In this document: positions 11,979-21,155 of the stretch, one piece after another
Position numbering within the stretch: the stretch's first letter is position 1
Layout: each line of letters opens with the position of its first letter
Assembly (NCBI GenBank): GCA_900102235.1
Contig: FMVL01000005.1
Span: 186,001 to 250,000 of the forward strand
Length of the DNA: 64,000 nucleotides
Direction of reading: 5' to 3'
Source: Lachnospiraceae bacterium XBB2008
GTDB taxonomy: Bacteria; Bacillota; Clostridia; Lachnospirales; Lachnospiraceae
Notes under the pieces: generated by a model
Databases searched by the model: none
What the model was told of the DNA's origin: nothing
The model's input: the letters and a program-made list of their open reading frames with translations, nothing else
Program-made: the position numbers and the translations under genes

Positions 11979-13382
11979 TTATTTTCCCATACAGAATCTG
12001 GAGAAGATCTGATCAACTATGTCTTCCGTTACTTCCGCTCCGGTTATCTCGGCAAGTGCTCTGTAAGCATCTGTCAGATCTATGCAGTACAGATCTTCCG
12101 ATACTCCTTCCCGGATCGATGCCTTTACTTTTTCAAGCGAATCCTTTGCTTTTTTAAGGCTGGTGATGTGACGCAGGTTTGTTATTATGATCTGATGGTC
12201 GTTTGACAGATCTCCTCTATAGAACATCTCTCTTATGCTGCTCTTCAGTTCATCTATTCCTTCGCCGGTCATCATTGATGTAGATATCACGGCAGCGGGT
12301 ATGATCCCGGATTCTTTAAGTTTATCTTTTATTGCTTTCTTATCTTCGTCAGTTATGTCCTTAATATCATTTTTGTTAAGAAGCACGATATTCTTTTTTT
12401 CTTTAAGAATATTCATGACTGCCGGATCATCCAAATAAAGATCCGATGAAGCATCGGCTACATAGATTATAAGATCCGCATCGGAAGCTGAACTCAGAGC
12501 TTTGTCCACTCCTATCTGCTCGATCATGTCTTTGGTCTGTCTGATCCCTGCTGTGTCGGTCAGTACTATGGTGATATCATCCATGCGGACGGTTTCCGTC
12601 AGAGTGTCTCTGGTGGTTCCGGGTATGTCCGTTACTATCGCACGGGATTCACCGAGCAGAAAATTCAGGAGAGAGGATTTTCCTGCATTCGGATTACCCA
12701 GGATGCTCGTATGTATCCCTTCGGACAGTATCCTTCCTTCATCGTATGAACGGATGAGCCTGTCCAGTTCGTTCTCTATGTTTTCTGTTTTTTCGAGAAG
12801 TTCATCTCCGTATCCTGTAAGGTCATAAACATCGGGATCATCGAGAGCTGCTTCTATTCTTGCTATTTCATACAATATTTCAGAACATATGTTATTCAAC
12901 AAACTGTAAAGGTCACCCCTCAGCTGTTTTATCGACTGATTGAGGGCAGCATCGGATGAAGCTCTGATAGTATCCATTACCGCCTCTGCTCTGGTCAGAT
13001 CCAATCGTCCGTTTAGAAACGCTCTTTTCGTAAACTCACCGGGCTCGGCTAATCGCACTCCGGTGTCAAGTACCGTATCGAGTATATTGCGGCATAGTCT
13101 TACCCCGCCGTGACAGTTTATCTCGACTACATCTTCTTTGGTATAGGAGTTGGGTGACTTCATGACGGATATCATCACTTCATCGATGATATCTCCTGAA
13201 CTGTTTACGATGAAACCATAATGAATGGTATGGGTTTTGTATTTACCAAGACAATGAGATCCTGTCTTGTCGGTATAGATCTTATCTGCTTTACTGACGG
13301 CTTCCGGTCCGCTTATCCTGATGATGCCGATCCCGGATTCGGACAGAGCCGTAGATATAGATGCTATAGTATCATTAGTCAT
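11979..13382 (-). CDS. mnmE: tRNA modification GTPase MnmE
   Basis: GTPase partner of MnmG in wobble-uridine modification. 467 residues: the N-terminal folate-binding domain starts DTIASISTALSESGIGIIRISG; the G domain carries G1 GNPNAGKSSLLNFLL, G2/G3 IPGTTRDT and DTAGI, and G4 LLNKND; the C-terminus ends in FCMGK, matching the family CIGK motif with its catalytic cysteine. Its first eight bases overlap the end of the upstream hydrolase-like gene. Confidence 0.97.
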   Translation of the reverse strand: MTNDTIASISTALSESGIGIIRISGPEAVSKADKIYTDKTGSHCLGKYKTHTIHYGFIVNSSGDIIDEVMISVMKSPNSYTKEDVVEINCHGGVRLCRNILDTVLDTGVRLAEPGEFTKRAFLNGRLDLTRAEAVMDTIRASSDAALNQSIKQLRGDLYSLLNNICSEILYEIARIEAALDDPDVYDLTGYGDELLEKTENIENELDRLIRSYDEGRILSEGIHTSILGNPNAGKSSLLNFLLGESRAIVTDIPGTTRDTLTETVRMDDITIVLTDTAGIRQTKDMIEQIGVDKALSSASDADLIIYVADASSDLYLDDPAVMNILKEKKNIVLLNKNDIKDITDEDKKAIKDKLKESGIIPAAVISTSMMTGEGIDELKSSIREMFYRGDLSNDHQIIITNLRHITSLKKAKDSLEKVKASIREGVSEDLYCIDLTDAYRALAEITGAEVTEDIVDQIFSRFCMGK

Positions 13383-14349
13383 TGCTTAAGAATACCTCAA
13401 TGTTACTTATGACTTCTTCCGGTCTTTCCACTTGAGGAAGATGTGAGGTTTTTGGTATGATGACTGATTCTATGGCACCATTGTAATAGTTATAGTTTTC
13501 TATATTATCGGTTATATCCTTCTCGCCCTCTCCGCCGATTATCAGTACTGAATGATCGGTTTCCTGGAGTTCACTTAAGATAAAGCAATTCATGTACTGA
13601 GACAGATAGCTCGCGTAAGCATGCTTTGAGAATATACCTTTTTCATGAGCAGCACGATAGTATGCGGTCACTATATCATTGAACTTATCATTATCAAATG
13701 AATCGGGATCGTAGAGATATTCTTTTTTGAACAGACCTTCTATGGCTGCCCGGTTGCATTTAAGGTTATAGAAAAATGTTCCGATCACGGGAATATTGAT
13801 CAGGATCTTAAGCAGTTTAGTCTGCGTTGAAGGAATGAGATTCTGATCATATAATCCCAAGGGGTTGATCATGATGATATTTCTGATCAGCTTAGGATTG
13901 GCATGAGCCAGTTTGATGATTATCGGAGCTGTAGTACCTGTTACAACAACATCAGTCTTAGATCTGATGATATTCTTGATAAAATCAGCGATCAGATCTT
14001 CATAGGTGGATGCGGTATATGTCATGACAGGTTTGTCGGATATTCCGTAACCGAGCAGATCGGGAACATAGACTTTTCGGTTCTGACTTAAGGTGTCATA
14101 TAAATATCTGTACTCGGCCTTACTGCTTCCTATGGTCAGATCATGAAGAAGCAGGATCGGAGTTCCGTATCCTTTAACCTTATAGTCAATGATACCGTAT
14201 CTCCAGTTATATGTTTTATCTTCTCTTGTTCGTGAAGTGGGTTCTGCACAGGCGGATGTAGTTTCAATTCTGTTGAGAACATGAATTGATGCAATTGATA
14301 ATCCTGTCAGTATGGAGATATTTCTTATTAGCCCTGTTCCTTTAGACAT
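13375..14349 (-). CDS. Alpha/beta-hydrolase-fold protein, nucleophile lost
   Basis: 324 residues with one N-terminal hydrophobic segment (about 8-25), so probably membrane-anchored. The hydrolase fold is recognisable: oxyanion-loop region PILLLHDL, strand/elbow VVVTGTTAPI, acid-residue region VLIIGGEGEKD and the late histidine in TSHLPQVERPEEV. At the nucleophile elbow, where the family has G-x-S-x-G, the sequence is G-T-T-A-P, so the serine is replaced by threonine and the second glycine is lost. It may be a non-catalytic relative or use another residue. It is first in the operon with mnmE, mnmG and rsmG; the overlap with mnmE suggests coupling. Confidence 0.8.
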   Translation of the reverse strand: MSKGTGLIRNISILTGLSIASIHVLNRIETTSACAEPTSRTREDKTYNWRYGIIDYKVKGYGTPILLLHDLTIGSSKAEYRYLYDTLSQNRKVYVPDLLGYGISDKPVMTYTASTYEDLIADFIKNIIRSKTDVVVTGTTAPIIIKLAHANPKLIRNIIMINPLGLYDQNLIPSTQTKLLKILINIPVIGTFFYNLKCNRAAIEGLFKKEYLYDPDSFDNDKFNDIVTAYYRAAHEKGIFSKHAYASYLSQYMNCFILSELQETDHSVLIIGGEGEKDITDNIENYNYYNGAIESVIIPKTSHLPQVERPEEVISNIEVFLSND

Positions 14350-14456
14350 ATATGCTCCTTCCTTTAGAACATATTTTACCTTATTTGTATATTTTTTTGT
14401 ACTTTTATTTTATCACTCTATCGTGTAAAATAGCATTTGTGCTTTGAGGTGATGAT

Positions 14457-14472
14457 TGTTTCACGTGAAACA
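14457..14472. promoter_or_regulatory. parS centromere site 1
   Basis: Perfect 16-base palindrome TGTTTCACGTGAAACA, the consensus ParB-binding parS site. It lies about 107 bases upstream of the divergent hydrolase operon and about 1 kb before parA. Confidence 0.95.
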
Positions 14473-14616
14473 ATATGTTGTGGTTTATATAGATTTGGTA
14501 CTAAACCTTGTACTTTACATAAGTTAATTCTATTTCATACGACATATTATCGATCGTGACTAGTAACATCAGTTCAAAGATCAGGGAAATTATTACAATA
14601 ATATGATCGAAAAGAG

Positions 14617-14632
14617 TGTTTCACGTGAAACA
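14617..14632. promoter_or_regulatory. parS centromere site 2, inside a CDS start
   Basis: Second perfect TGTTTCACGTGAAACA. It overlaps the first codons of the following small membrane-protein gene: both candidate GTG start codons (14616 and 14625) fall at its edge or within it. Confidence 0.95.
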
Positions 14633-15266
14633 ATATATTGGGGTTCAGAGTATTATCAAATACATCATATTGACACTATCATTGATCCCATGGATTGCTT
14701 CATCTAGCACAGTCATATATTCGGTCTCCAATCCTTCTGAATATAATAAGGAATATTTAGTTGATAACTATTCCGCTGATCTGGATTCTAATCTTTCATT
14801 GTTCCCTGATCGGATTTCTGATGATGTGGAAAATGTGAATTACACAGCTACACTTAAGAATAGTTTTTTTGATACAGATGCAGTGATCATTCTTGAGTGT
14901 ACATATTCCAAACAGGAATATGAAAATGAAATCGAACGTATCAGTAATCTGTCAGCAACGATACAGGATAGTGACGGATCAGAATATACTAATCATGTAT
15001 TTTATGATAAAGAGTGTTATCCTGAACCTTCATATATAACTATCGATGGTTTCGCAAACACATATGAATATGCACTTATAGATGATGATCTGCACAATAT
15101 CATATATATATATCTGGCATATCCAAGCACCGAAGATTCATATTACAGCAAGTATCTGAAAAACGATACTTCAATATATGATGATGAGAATACCCTGAAA
15201 TATTGGTCAATGTATAATCATTCATTTGATGGGGGCCATACATGGGTAGAGATTACAGACATGTGA
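14625..15266 (+). CDS. Putative membrane-anchored protein of unknown function
   Basis: About 213 residues. I do not recognise the family. One hydrophobic segment near the N-terminus (IIKYIILTLSLIPWIASSS) is followed by an acidic, tyrosine-rich outside region of about 180 residues without obvious motifs. Two GTG starts are possible: 14616 (adds MFH, reading through the parS site) and 14625 (MKQYIGVQ); the second has a weak AAAGAG site at a better distance and is given here. The gene is bracketed by parS sites: one over its start and one two bases after its stop. AT-rich coding sequence suggests a recently acquired or lowly constrained gene. Confidence 0.6.
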   Translation: MKQYIGVQSIIKYIILTLSLIPWIASSSTVIYSVSNPSEYNKEYLVDNYSADLDSNLSLFPDRISDDVENVNYTATLKNSFFDTDAVIILECTYSKQEYENEIERISNLSATIQDSDGSEYTNHVFYDKECYPEPSYITIDGFANTYEYALIDDDLHNIIYIYLAYPSTEDSYYSKYLKNDTSIYDDENTLKYWSMYNHSFDGGHTWVEITDM

Positions 15267-15267
15267 T

Positions 15268-15283
15268 TGTTTCACGTGAAACA
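15268..15283. promoter_or_regulatory. parS centromere site 3
   Basis: Third perfect TGTTTCACGTGAAACA, two bases after the stop codon of the small membrane-protein gene and about 150 bases upstream of parA. Confidence 0.95.
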
Positions 15284-15352
15284 TTTTTATCTGCACCTGA
15301 TGAAATACAAGATATAGATTTCTAAAAAAATATTCGAGACTACATTTTGTAG

Positions 15353-15368
15353 ATTTTCACGTGAAACA
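15353..15368. promoter_or_regulatory. parS-like site 4, imperfect
   Basis: Sequence ATTTTCACGTGAAACA matches the parS consensus at 14 of 16 positions (first two differ). It lies in the parA leader, where ParB binding could feed back on parAB expression. Confidence 0.65.
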
Positions 15369-15433
15369 TCGAAAACTAAGAGTACGTGAAACGTAAGAAA
15401 AAGCGTTTCATAAAGATAAAAGTGAGGAGAAAT

Positions 15434-16189
15434 ATGGGAAAAGCAATAGCGATAACAAACCAAAAAGGCGGAGTAGGCAAAACAACTACCGCTATCAATC
15501 TGGCAGCTGCATTGGCTGAGCTGGGCAAAAAGATCCTGGTCATAGATACTGATCCCCAGGGGAATATGACAAGCGGTTTCGGAATCAATAAAAACGAGGT
15601 GGAAAATACCGTATATGAATTAATGCTTGGGAGCTGTTCAACCGAAGAAGCGATCATCAAGAATGTAAGAGACGGAGTAGATATGATCGCATCCAATGTT
15701 AATCTTGCAGCAGTAGAGATAGAGCTCATAGATGATGACAACAGAAATTTCGTATTAAGAAATGAGATCGAATGGGTTAAGGATAAATATGACTACATAA
15801 TAATAGACTGTCCTCCTTCACTAAGCATGCTGACAGTCAATGCAATGACAACGGCAGATACAGTGCTCGTTCCGATACAGTGTGAATATTATGCGTTGGA
15901 AGGATTGAGCCAGTTGATACATACCGTAAATCTCGTGAAGTCCGGATTGAATCCGGAACTGGATCTGGAAGGTGTTGTATTCACCATGTATGATTCCAGA
16001 ACAAATCTGTCTGCTCAGGTGGTAGACAATGTTAAATCAAACATTCAAACCAGAGTATATAAAACAGTTATTCCGAGAAATATCAGACTTGCGGAAGCTC
16101 CCAGTTATGGTCAGCCCATATCGGAGTATGACCCGAAATCATCCGGAGCGGAAGCATATATGAATCTGGCAAAAGAAGTAATTGGTTAA
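15434..16189 (+). CDS. parA: Chromosome-partitioning ATPase ParA/Soj
   Basis: Deviant Walker ATPase that drives segregation of ParB-parS complexes and, in Firmicutes, modulates DnaA. About 251 residues. Motifs: KGGVGKTTTAINLAAAL (deviant Walker A with its signature lysine), VIDTDPQGN, and IIIDCPPSLSMLTVNAM. A longer reading from 15386 would add 16 basic residues, but the ATG at 15434 has a GAGGAG site five bases ahead and gives the normal MGKAIAITNQKGG start. Confidence 0.96.
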   Translation: MGKAIAITNQKGGVGKTTTAINLAAALAELGKKILVIDTDPQGNMTSGFGINKNEVENTVYELMLGSCSTEEAIIKNVRDGVDMIASNVNLAAVEIELIDDDNRNFVLRNEIEWVKDKYDYIIIDCPPSLSMLTVNAMTTADTVLVPIQCEYYALEGLSQLIHTVNLVKSGLNPELDLEGVVFTMYDSRTNLSAQVVDNVKSNIQTRVYKTVIPRNIRLAEAPSYGQPISEYDPKSSGAEAYMNLAKEVIG

Positions 16190-16201
16190 GGAGGAAAGAT
16201 C

Positions 16202-17113
16202 ATGGCAGCCAAAAAAGGCGGATTGGGGAAAGGACTGGATGTATTAATACCTACATCAAAAAGCGGCGGAGATAAGAAAAATCAGATTTCTTCCGTTTTG
16301 GATGCAAAAGAGGGTGAGCAGGTTCATATAGTTAAGATCACTCAGGTTGAACCGAATAAAGATCAGCCCCGAAAGACATTCAGCGAGGATGAGTTGCAGG
16401 AATTATCCGATTCCATCAAGCAGGTAGGATTGATAAATCCCATCATAGTCCAGGACCGGAAATCCGATAAAGATCATTACATGATCATAGCCGGTGAGCG
16501 CAGATGGAGAGCATCACGTATGGCCGGACTCACGGAGATTCCGATAGTGATCCGTCACTATACTGAAAAGGAGATAGTAGAGATCTCCCTCATAGATAAC
16601 CTTCAAAGAACAGACTTAAATCCCATCGAGGAGGCCCTTACATATAAGAAACTTCTCGATGATTTCGGCATGAAGCAGGATGAGGTAGCTGAGAGGGTAT
16701 CCAAGAGCAGGTCCGCAGTAACCAATTCAGTCCGACTCCTCAAACTCTGCGAAAATGTTCAGCAAATGATCATCGATGAGCTGATCTCCGAGGGAGCAGC
16801 CAGAGCACTGATCGGAGTGGAAGATCCCGATAAGCAGTACGAACTTGCTCAGCAGATATACGATAAGGGCTTAAACGTTCGTGAAGTGGAGAAGATGGTA
16901 AAGGATCTGGGTAAGACTTCATCCAAGAGTAAGTCAGCCAAGACAGATGAAAAGCTTGAGACCATCTACAGAGAGTATGAAGAAAAACTGAAGAAAGCGG
17001 TCGGTACCAAGATAGCCATCAGTTCAAAGGGCGATGGTTCCGGAAAACTGGAAATAGATTTTTACTCGCATGACGATCTGGACAGGATCACATCACTGCT
17101 GACCGCTAAATAA
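16202..17113 (+). CDS. parB: Chromosome-partitioning protein ParB/Spo0J
   Basis: CTP-dependent DNA clamp that loads at parS and spreads. 303 residues with the typical start KKGGLGKGLDVLIP, the CTP-binding motifs NKDQPRKTF and IAGERRWRASRMAG (the GERR block), a helix-turn-helix region around MKQDEVAERVSKSRSAVTN, and a C-terminal dimerisation domain. It starts 12 bases after parA behind an AAGGAGG site. Its cognate parS sites lie within 1.8 kb upstream. Confidence 0.96.
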   Translation: MAAKKGGLGKGLDVLIPTSKSGGDKKNQISSVLDAKEGEQVHIVKITQVEPNKDQPRKTFSEDELQELSDSIKQVGLINPIIVQDRKSDKDHYMIIAGERRWRASRMAGLTEIPIVIRHYTEKEIVEISLIDNLQRTDLNPIEEALTYKKLLDDFGMKQDEVAERVSKSRSAVTNSVRLLKLCENVQQMIIDELISEGAARALIGVEDPDKQYELAQQIYDKGLNVREVEKMVKDLGKTSSKSKSAKTDEKLETIYREYEEKLKKAVGTKIAISSKGDGSGKLEIDFYSHDDLDRITSLLTAK

Positions 17114-17123
17114 TGGAGAAGAA

Positions 17124-17642
17124 ATGAAATATACATTATTCGAATCAATGGGACTTGGCAACATGGATATCAGTATAGTCATTCTTGTCCTGGCTGTGCT
17201 GGTGCTTGTACTTGTCGGTCTTTCTGTCTTCCTGCTGATCAAAACCGCTAATCTCAAAAAGAGTTATAAGCAGTTCATGACCGGACGTAATGTGAAGAGT
17301 CTGGAAAAAGAGATCGTCGGACTATTCGAAGACAATAAATCAATGAAGGAACAGATTACCGAGAACAGACGCGACATCAGATCCTTATACAGACAGATGA
17401 GAGGCGTATATCAGAAATGCTCCATCATCAGATATGATGCGTTTAAGGAGATGGGCGGAAAACTGAGCTTTTGTCTGACACTACTTAATGAAGATAATGA
17501 CGGATTCATACTTAATTCTGTACACAGTTCTGCCGGGTGTTATAATTATCTAAAGCAGATCAGAGGCGGAAGATGCGAGATCGATCTGGGAGCCGAAGAA
17601 CAGAATTCTCTTGATGCTGCTTTAAACGGAGGAGAGACTTAA
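17124..17642 (+). CDS. DUF4446 family membrane protein
   Basis: 172 residues with one N-terminal membrane segment (about 14-39, ISIVILVLAVLVLVLVGLSV), a coiled-coil stretch (about 45-90) and a C-terminal domain containing YDAFKEMGGKLSFCLTLLN, which I recognise as the DUF4446 pattern. The family usually follows parB in Clostridia; its function is not established. Starts ten bases after parB, so it is part of the parAB transcript. Confidence 0.8.
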   Translation: MKYTLFESMGLGNMDISIVILVLAVLVLVLVGLSVFLLIKTANLKKSYKQFMTGRNVKSLEKEIVGLFEDNKSMKEQITENRRDIRSLYRQMRGVYQKCSIIRYDAFKEMGGKLSFCLTLLNEDNDGFILNSVHSSAGCYNYLKQIRGGRCEIDLGAEEQNSLDAALNGGET

Positions 17643-17645
17643 GTA

Positions 17646-18698
17646 ATGCGATTAACACAGGTCGAAGATCTAAGAGAATCGGATATTCTGGCTGTTGATG
17701 TACTCAATTCGGACTATACGGTTTTACTGGCCGCAGATACAAACCTGACCGAGGATTTGATCGACAGGCTTAAACGGGCCAACGTGACTGAGGTATATAT
17801 CCGTACGGAAGATATATCCGGAGAGATGGAAATACTGAAAGCGGATGTTCGAAATGAGGTTCACGATACACTGCAGGCCGTAATAGAAAAGCATTCCTTT
17901 ACGGGAAACTCGGAATTGTCAAAATTAAGCGAGACGGCAGATGTAATTATCAGTAATATCCTTGAAGAAGACGATGTTGTCGAAAAACTTTATGATATCC
18001 GCAGCAGGAGCGCTGATATATATGAACACTGTATCTCAGTATGCTCGATCTCTACGCTGATAGCATTGAAGAGAGGCATGAGCGAAGACAAGGTTCACGA
18101 TATCGGTGTTGCCTGTCTTTTGCATGAGATCGGACTTAAAGATCTTAAGATCGAATACGAGAATCGGGAGATATTCGAGATGACCGATGAGGAGGCAGCC
18201 GAATATAAGAGACACCCGATATACGGATACAATATCGTCAAAACCGAAGAATGGCTGTCCGAAAGTGCTAAGGACATGATCCTTTTCCATCATGAGAGAA
18301 TAGACGGGAGCGGATATCCCGGCAAAGTAATGGGGCTGGATATGTCGGAGTCATGCAAGATAATCCAGACATGCGATGTATTTGATGAGTACATCTGCGG
18401 TATCGGATGTGAGCGTGTCAAAGTATATGAAGCACTTGAATATCTGAAGATATATAAGGGAACGAAATTTGAAAAGGATATAGTTGAGGACTTCCTGGCG
18501 CTGATCGCCGTATATCCGGTCGGCAGTTATGTAAGGACCAGTGATGGTGAGATAGCCGTAGTGCTCAGACAGAATCGTGAATTCCCGGACAGACCCGTTA
18601 TCAGGATCATCAAGAATAAGGACGGCAATCCGGTGAAAAATATAATAATCAAAGACCTGCTCAAATACACTACTCTCTTCATAGAAGATGTAGATTAA
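17646..18698 (+). CDS. HD-GYP domain protein, degenerate metal site
   Basis: 350 residues. The C-terminal half has the HD-GYP layout of cyclic-di-GMP phosphodiesterases: H128, the region LLHEIGLKDL (158-167), HP at 190-191, HHE (215-217) and DGSGYP (220-225). The expected HDxGK motif reads H-E-I-G-L here, so the metal-binding aspartate is glutamate and the conserved lysine is lost. It may have changed metal preference or act as a binder rather than an enzyme. The first 110 residues are an unassigned N-terminal domain. It lies three bases after the DUF4446 gene. Confidence 0.8.
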   Translation: MRLTQVEDLRESDILAVDVLNSDYTVLLAADTNLTEDLIDRLKRANVTEVYIRTEDISGEMEILKADVRNEVHDTLQAVIEKHSFTGNSELSKLSETADVIISNILEEDDVVEKLYDIRSRSADIYEHCISVCSISTLIALKRGMSEDKVHDIGVACLLHEIGLKDLKIEYENREIFEMTDEEAAEYKRHPIYGYNIVKTEEWLSESAKDMILFHHERIDGSGYPGKVMGLDMSESCKIIQTCDVFDEYICGIGCERVKVYEALEYLKIYKGTKFEKDIVEDFLALIAVYPVGSYVRTSDGEIAVVLRQNREFPDRPVIRIIKNKDGNPVKNIIIKDLLKYTTLFIEDVD

Positions 18699-18719
18699 AT
18701 ATTCAAAGGGGAAAAAACA

Positions 18720-20009
18720 ATGATAGACATCAAGTTTTTACGGGAAAATCCGGATGCGGTAAAGGAAAATATCAAAAAGAAATTCCAGGACGACAAATTA
18801 CCGCTTGTTGACGAAGTGATCGAGCTCGATGCAAAGAGCCGTGCTACTCAGCAGGAAGCTGACCAGATTCGCTCCGACAGAAATAAGATATCCAAGGACA
18901 TCGGTGCACTGATGGCGAAGGGCCAAAAGGAAGAAGCCGAGGAACTTAAGGCAAAGGTAGCGGCAAACGCTCAGAGACTCGCTGAACTTGAAGAAGATGA
19001 GACCGAGCTTGCAGAGAAGATCCGCAAGATCATGCTCACCATCCCGAACATCATCGATCCTTCCGTTCCGATCGGAAAGGATGACAGTGAGAATGTCGAG
19101 GTCACCAGATACGGCGAGCCCGTTGTCCCTGATTTCGAGATACCTTATCATACCGAGATCATGGAGAGATTCAACGGTATCGATATGGACGCAGCCGGAA
19201 GAGTAGCCGGAAACGGATTCTACTATCTGATGGGTGATATCGCCAGGCTCCATTCCGCAGTGATCGCTTATGCCAGGGATTTCATGATCGACAGAGGTTT
19301 CACATATTGCATTCCCCCGTTCATGATCAGAAGTGCCGTAGTTGACGGAGTCATGAGTTTTGCAGAGATGGATGCTATGATGTATAAGATCGAGGGCGAG
19401 GACCTGTATCTGATCGGTACATCCGAGCACTCCATGATCGGTAAGTTCATCGACCAGATGCTTCCCGAGGCTGATCTTCCTCAGACTCTTACCAGCTATT
19501 CGCCCTGCTTCCGCAAGGAAAAAGGCGCACATGGTATCGAGGAGAGAGGCGTATACCGTATTCACCAGTTTGAAAAGCAGGAGATGATCGTGGTCTGCAA
19601 ACCCGAAGAGTCTCCGATGTGGTTTGATAAACTATGGCAGAACACAGTCGATCTGTTCAGATCGATGGACATACCGGTAAGGACTATCGAGTGCTGTTCC
19701 GGCGACCTTGCTGATCTTAAGGTTAAATCTTATGATGTGGAAGCATGGTCTCCCAGACAGAAGAAGTATTTTGAAGTAGGCAGCTGCTCCAATCTCGGAG
19801 ACGCCCAGGCAAGAAGACTTCGCATCAGGATCAAAGGTGAGGACGGAAGCAAGTATTTCGCCCACACACTTAATAACACGGTTGTTGCTCCGCCCAGAAT
19901 GCTGATCGCATTCCTTGAAAATAACTTAAGAGCAGACGGGTCGGTAGCGATCCCCGAAGTTCTCCGTCCATACATGGGTGGTAAGTCGCAACTTACTCCT
20001 CTCAACTGA
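18720..20009 (+). CDS. serS: Seryl-tRNA synthetase
   Basis: Class II synthetase charging tRNA-Ser. 429 residues. N-terminal long antiparallel coiled coil (about 25-105), then the catalytic core with motif 2 region SPCFRKEKGAHGIEERGVYR and HQFEKQEM, and motif 3 near VAPPRMLIAFLENN. An AAGGGG site precedes the ATG. The downstream DUF3881-type gene starts 15 bases later. Confidence 0.96.
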   Translation: MIDIKFLRENPDAVKENIKKKFQDDKLPLVDEVIELDAKSRATQQEADQIRSDRNKISKDIGALMAKGQKEEAEELKAKVAANAQRLAELEEDETELAEKIRKIMLTIPNIIDPSVPIGKDDSENVEVTRYGEPVVPDFEIPYHTEIMERFNGIDMDAAGRVAGNGFYYLMGDIARLHSAVIAYARDFMIDRGFTYCIPPFMIRSAVVDGVMSFAEMDAMMYKIEGEDLYLIGTSEHSMIGKFIDQMLPEADLPQTLTSYSPCFRKEKGAHGIEERGVYRIHQFEKQEMIVVCKPEESPMWFDKLWQNTVDLFRSMDIPVRTIECCSGDLADLKVKSYDVEAWSPRQKKYFEVGSCSNLGDAQARRLRIRIKGEDGSKYFAHTLNNTVVAPPRMLIAFLENNLRADGSVAIPEVLRPYMGGKSQLTPLN

Positions 20010-20024
20010 CTTTTTGAGGTAAGT

Positions 20025-20909
20025 ATGCACAAATACATGCGTGCGGTGGGTTTTGCCGGCCTGTCTGACAGAAAGAGCCAGCAGAAACTTATCACAGATG
20101 TGATCATAAATCCAACAAACAGAAGATATACATCCTACGGACAGGACGAGTTTCTGGCGGAGTTTGACAAGGACTTTGCCCCCGGGATCGGTGTCGGCGT
20201 ATGCGGCATATTCGATTCCGAGGAAAACTTTTCCTATGATTATTATTATCCGTATCTGACCGGGACCCAGATAAGTTCTCTCGAAGACATCACGGTTGAG
20301 AGATATGCGGAAAAAGAAGCCTACGCCGGGATCTGTGATGATTACAAGATCGGCGTGTCGCTCATCTTCTATCTGCAGAACATGGTTCCGTATGTAAAAG
20401 TATTAAGCTCCGGACAGTTACCACTGGTTGGTACTTCTCTGAGCTTAAGCGGTCTGTCCATCCAGGGCTCGATCCTTCTTCCCATCGCGAAGAACGAAAG
20501 AGATATCCGTAAGATCCGCAGGGCATCCACCGAGAGACTCCAACTTCTGAACAAAGCAAAAGACGGAGATGAGGAAGCGATCGATACCATCACGATGGAA
20601 GACATGGATCGATATGCCGTATTGAAGGACCGGATCCGTGAGACGGATGTTTTTTCTCTGGTTGATACGTACTTCATGCCTTACGGTGTGGAGAGCGACC
20701 AGTATTCGATACTCGGCGAGATCCTTGAGTGTAATCGCGTGGAGAACTCTCTGACCGGTGAGCACGTCTGGAAATTCGTCCTTCAGGTCAACGATATGAA
20801 CATGGATGTGTGCATAAATGAAGCCGATCTGGTCGGAGAACCGGCAGAAGGCCGCAGGTTTAAAGGAAATATCTGGCTTCAGGGTATGGTTATTCACCCC
20901 GAGCTGTAA
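20025..20909 (+). CDS. DUF3881-type protein
   Basis: 294 residues, no signal peptide or membrane segment. Start MHKYMRAVGFAGL and the order serS-this gene match what I recall of DUF3881 proteins of Lachnospiraceae; function unknown. The body contains regularly spaced YD-rich and FDSEENFSYDYYYPY stretches, and a C-terminal domain around FVLQVNDMNMDVCINEADLVGEP that looks like a beta-rich module. Probably co-transcribed with serS. Confidence 0.65.
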   Translation: MHKYMRAVGFAGLSDRKSQQKLITDVIINPTNRRYTSYGQDEFLAEFDKDFAPGIGVGVCGIFDSEENFSYDYYYPYLTGTQISSLEDITVERYAEKEAYAGICDDYKIGVSLIFYLQNMVPYVKVLSSGQLPLVGTSLSLSGLSIQGSILLPIAKNERDIRKIRRASTERLQLLNKAKDGDEEAIDTITMEDMDRYAVLKDRIRETDVFSLVDTYFMPYGVESDQYSILGEILECNRVENSLTGEHVWKFVLQVNDMNMDVCINEADLVGEPAEGRRFKGNIWLQGMVIHPEL

Positions 20910-20935
20910 ATGTGGTATTATATTATAGTTAGTTT

Positions 20936-21007
20936 GTTCCCGTAGTTTAACGGATAAAACAAGCGCCTCCTAAGCGCTAGCTATGGGTTCGATTCCCGTC
21001 GGGAACG
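20936..21007 (+). tRNA. tRNA-Arg, anticodon CCT
   Basis: A complete cloverleaf can be drawn: acceptor GTTCCCG (20936-20942) with CGGGAAC (21000-21006), discriminator G, a T-arm with GGTTCGATTCC, and anticodon stem AGCGC/GCGCT with loop CTCCTAA, giving anticodon CCT for AGG codons. No CCA is encoded in the genome sequence. Confidence 0.95.
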
Positions 21008-21012
21008 TGAAA

Positions 21013-21038
21013 AAGGAGCCAATATGGCTCCTTTTTTT
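21013..21038 (+). terminator. Rho-independent terminator after tRNA-Arg
   Basis: AAGGAGCC, a 5-base loop AATAT, GGCTCCTT and then a run of T. It ends the tRNA transcript and probably also readthrough from serS. Confidence 0.9.
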
Positions 21039-21155
21039 GTTTTATTTTTTACCGAATAGACACGAAAAACGACCGAATAAACACGCCCTCGGCGGAGCAA
21101 TAACGGATATCATATAATAAATTAGTTATACTTTCAGCAAACGGACGGTGATCAG

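Noticed and set aside
15376-15400. Fifth parS site near TACGTGAAACG
   Set aside because: Only one half of the palindrome is recognisable; too degenerate to support.
20936-21155. tRNA-Arg as an integration site for the signalling block
   Set aside because: No integrase and no second copy of the tRNA 3' end were found in the window; the following genes look ordinary.
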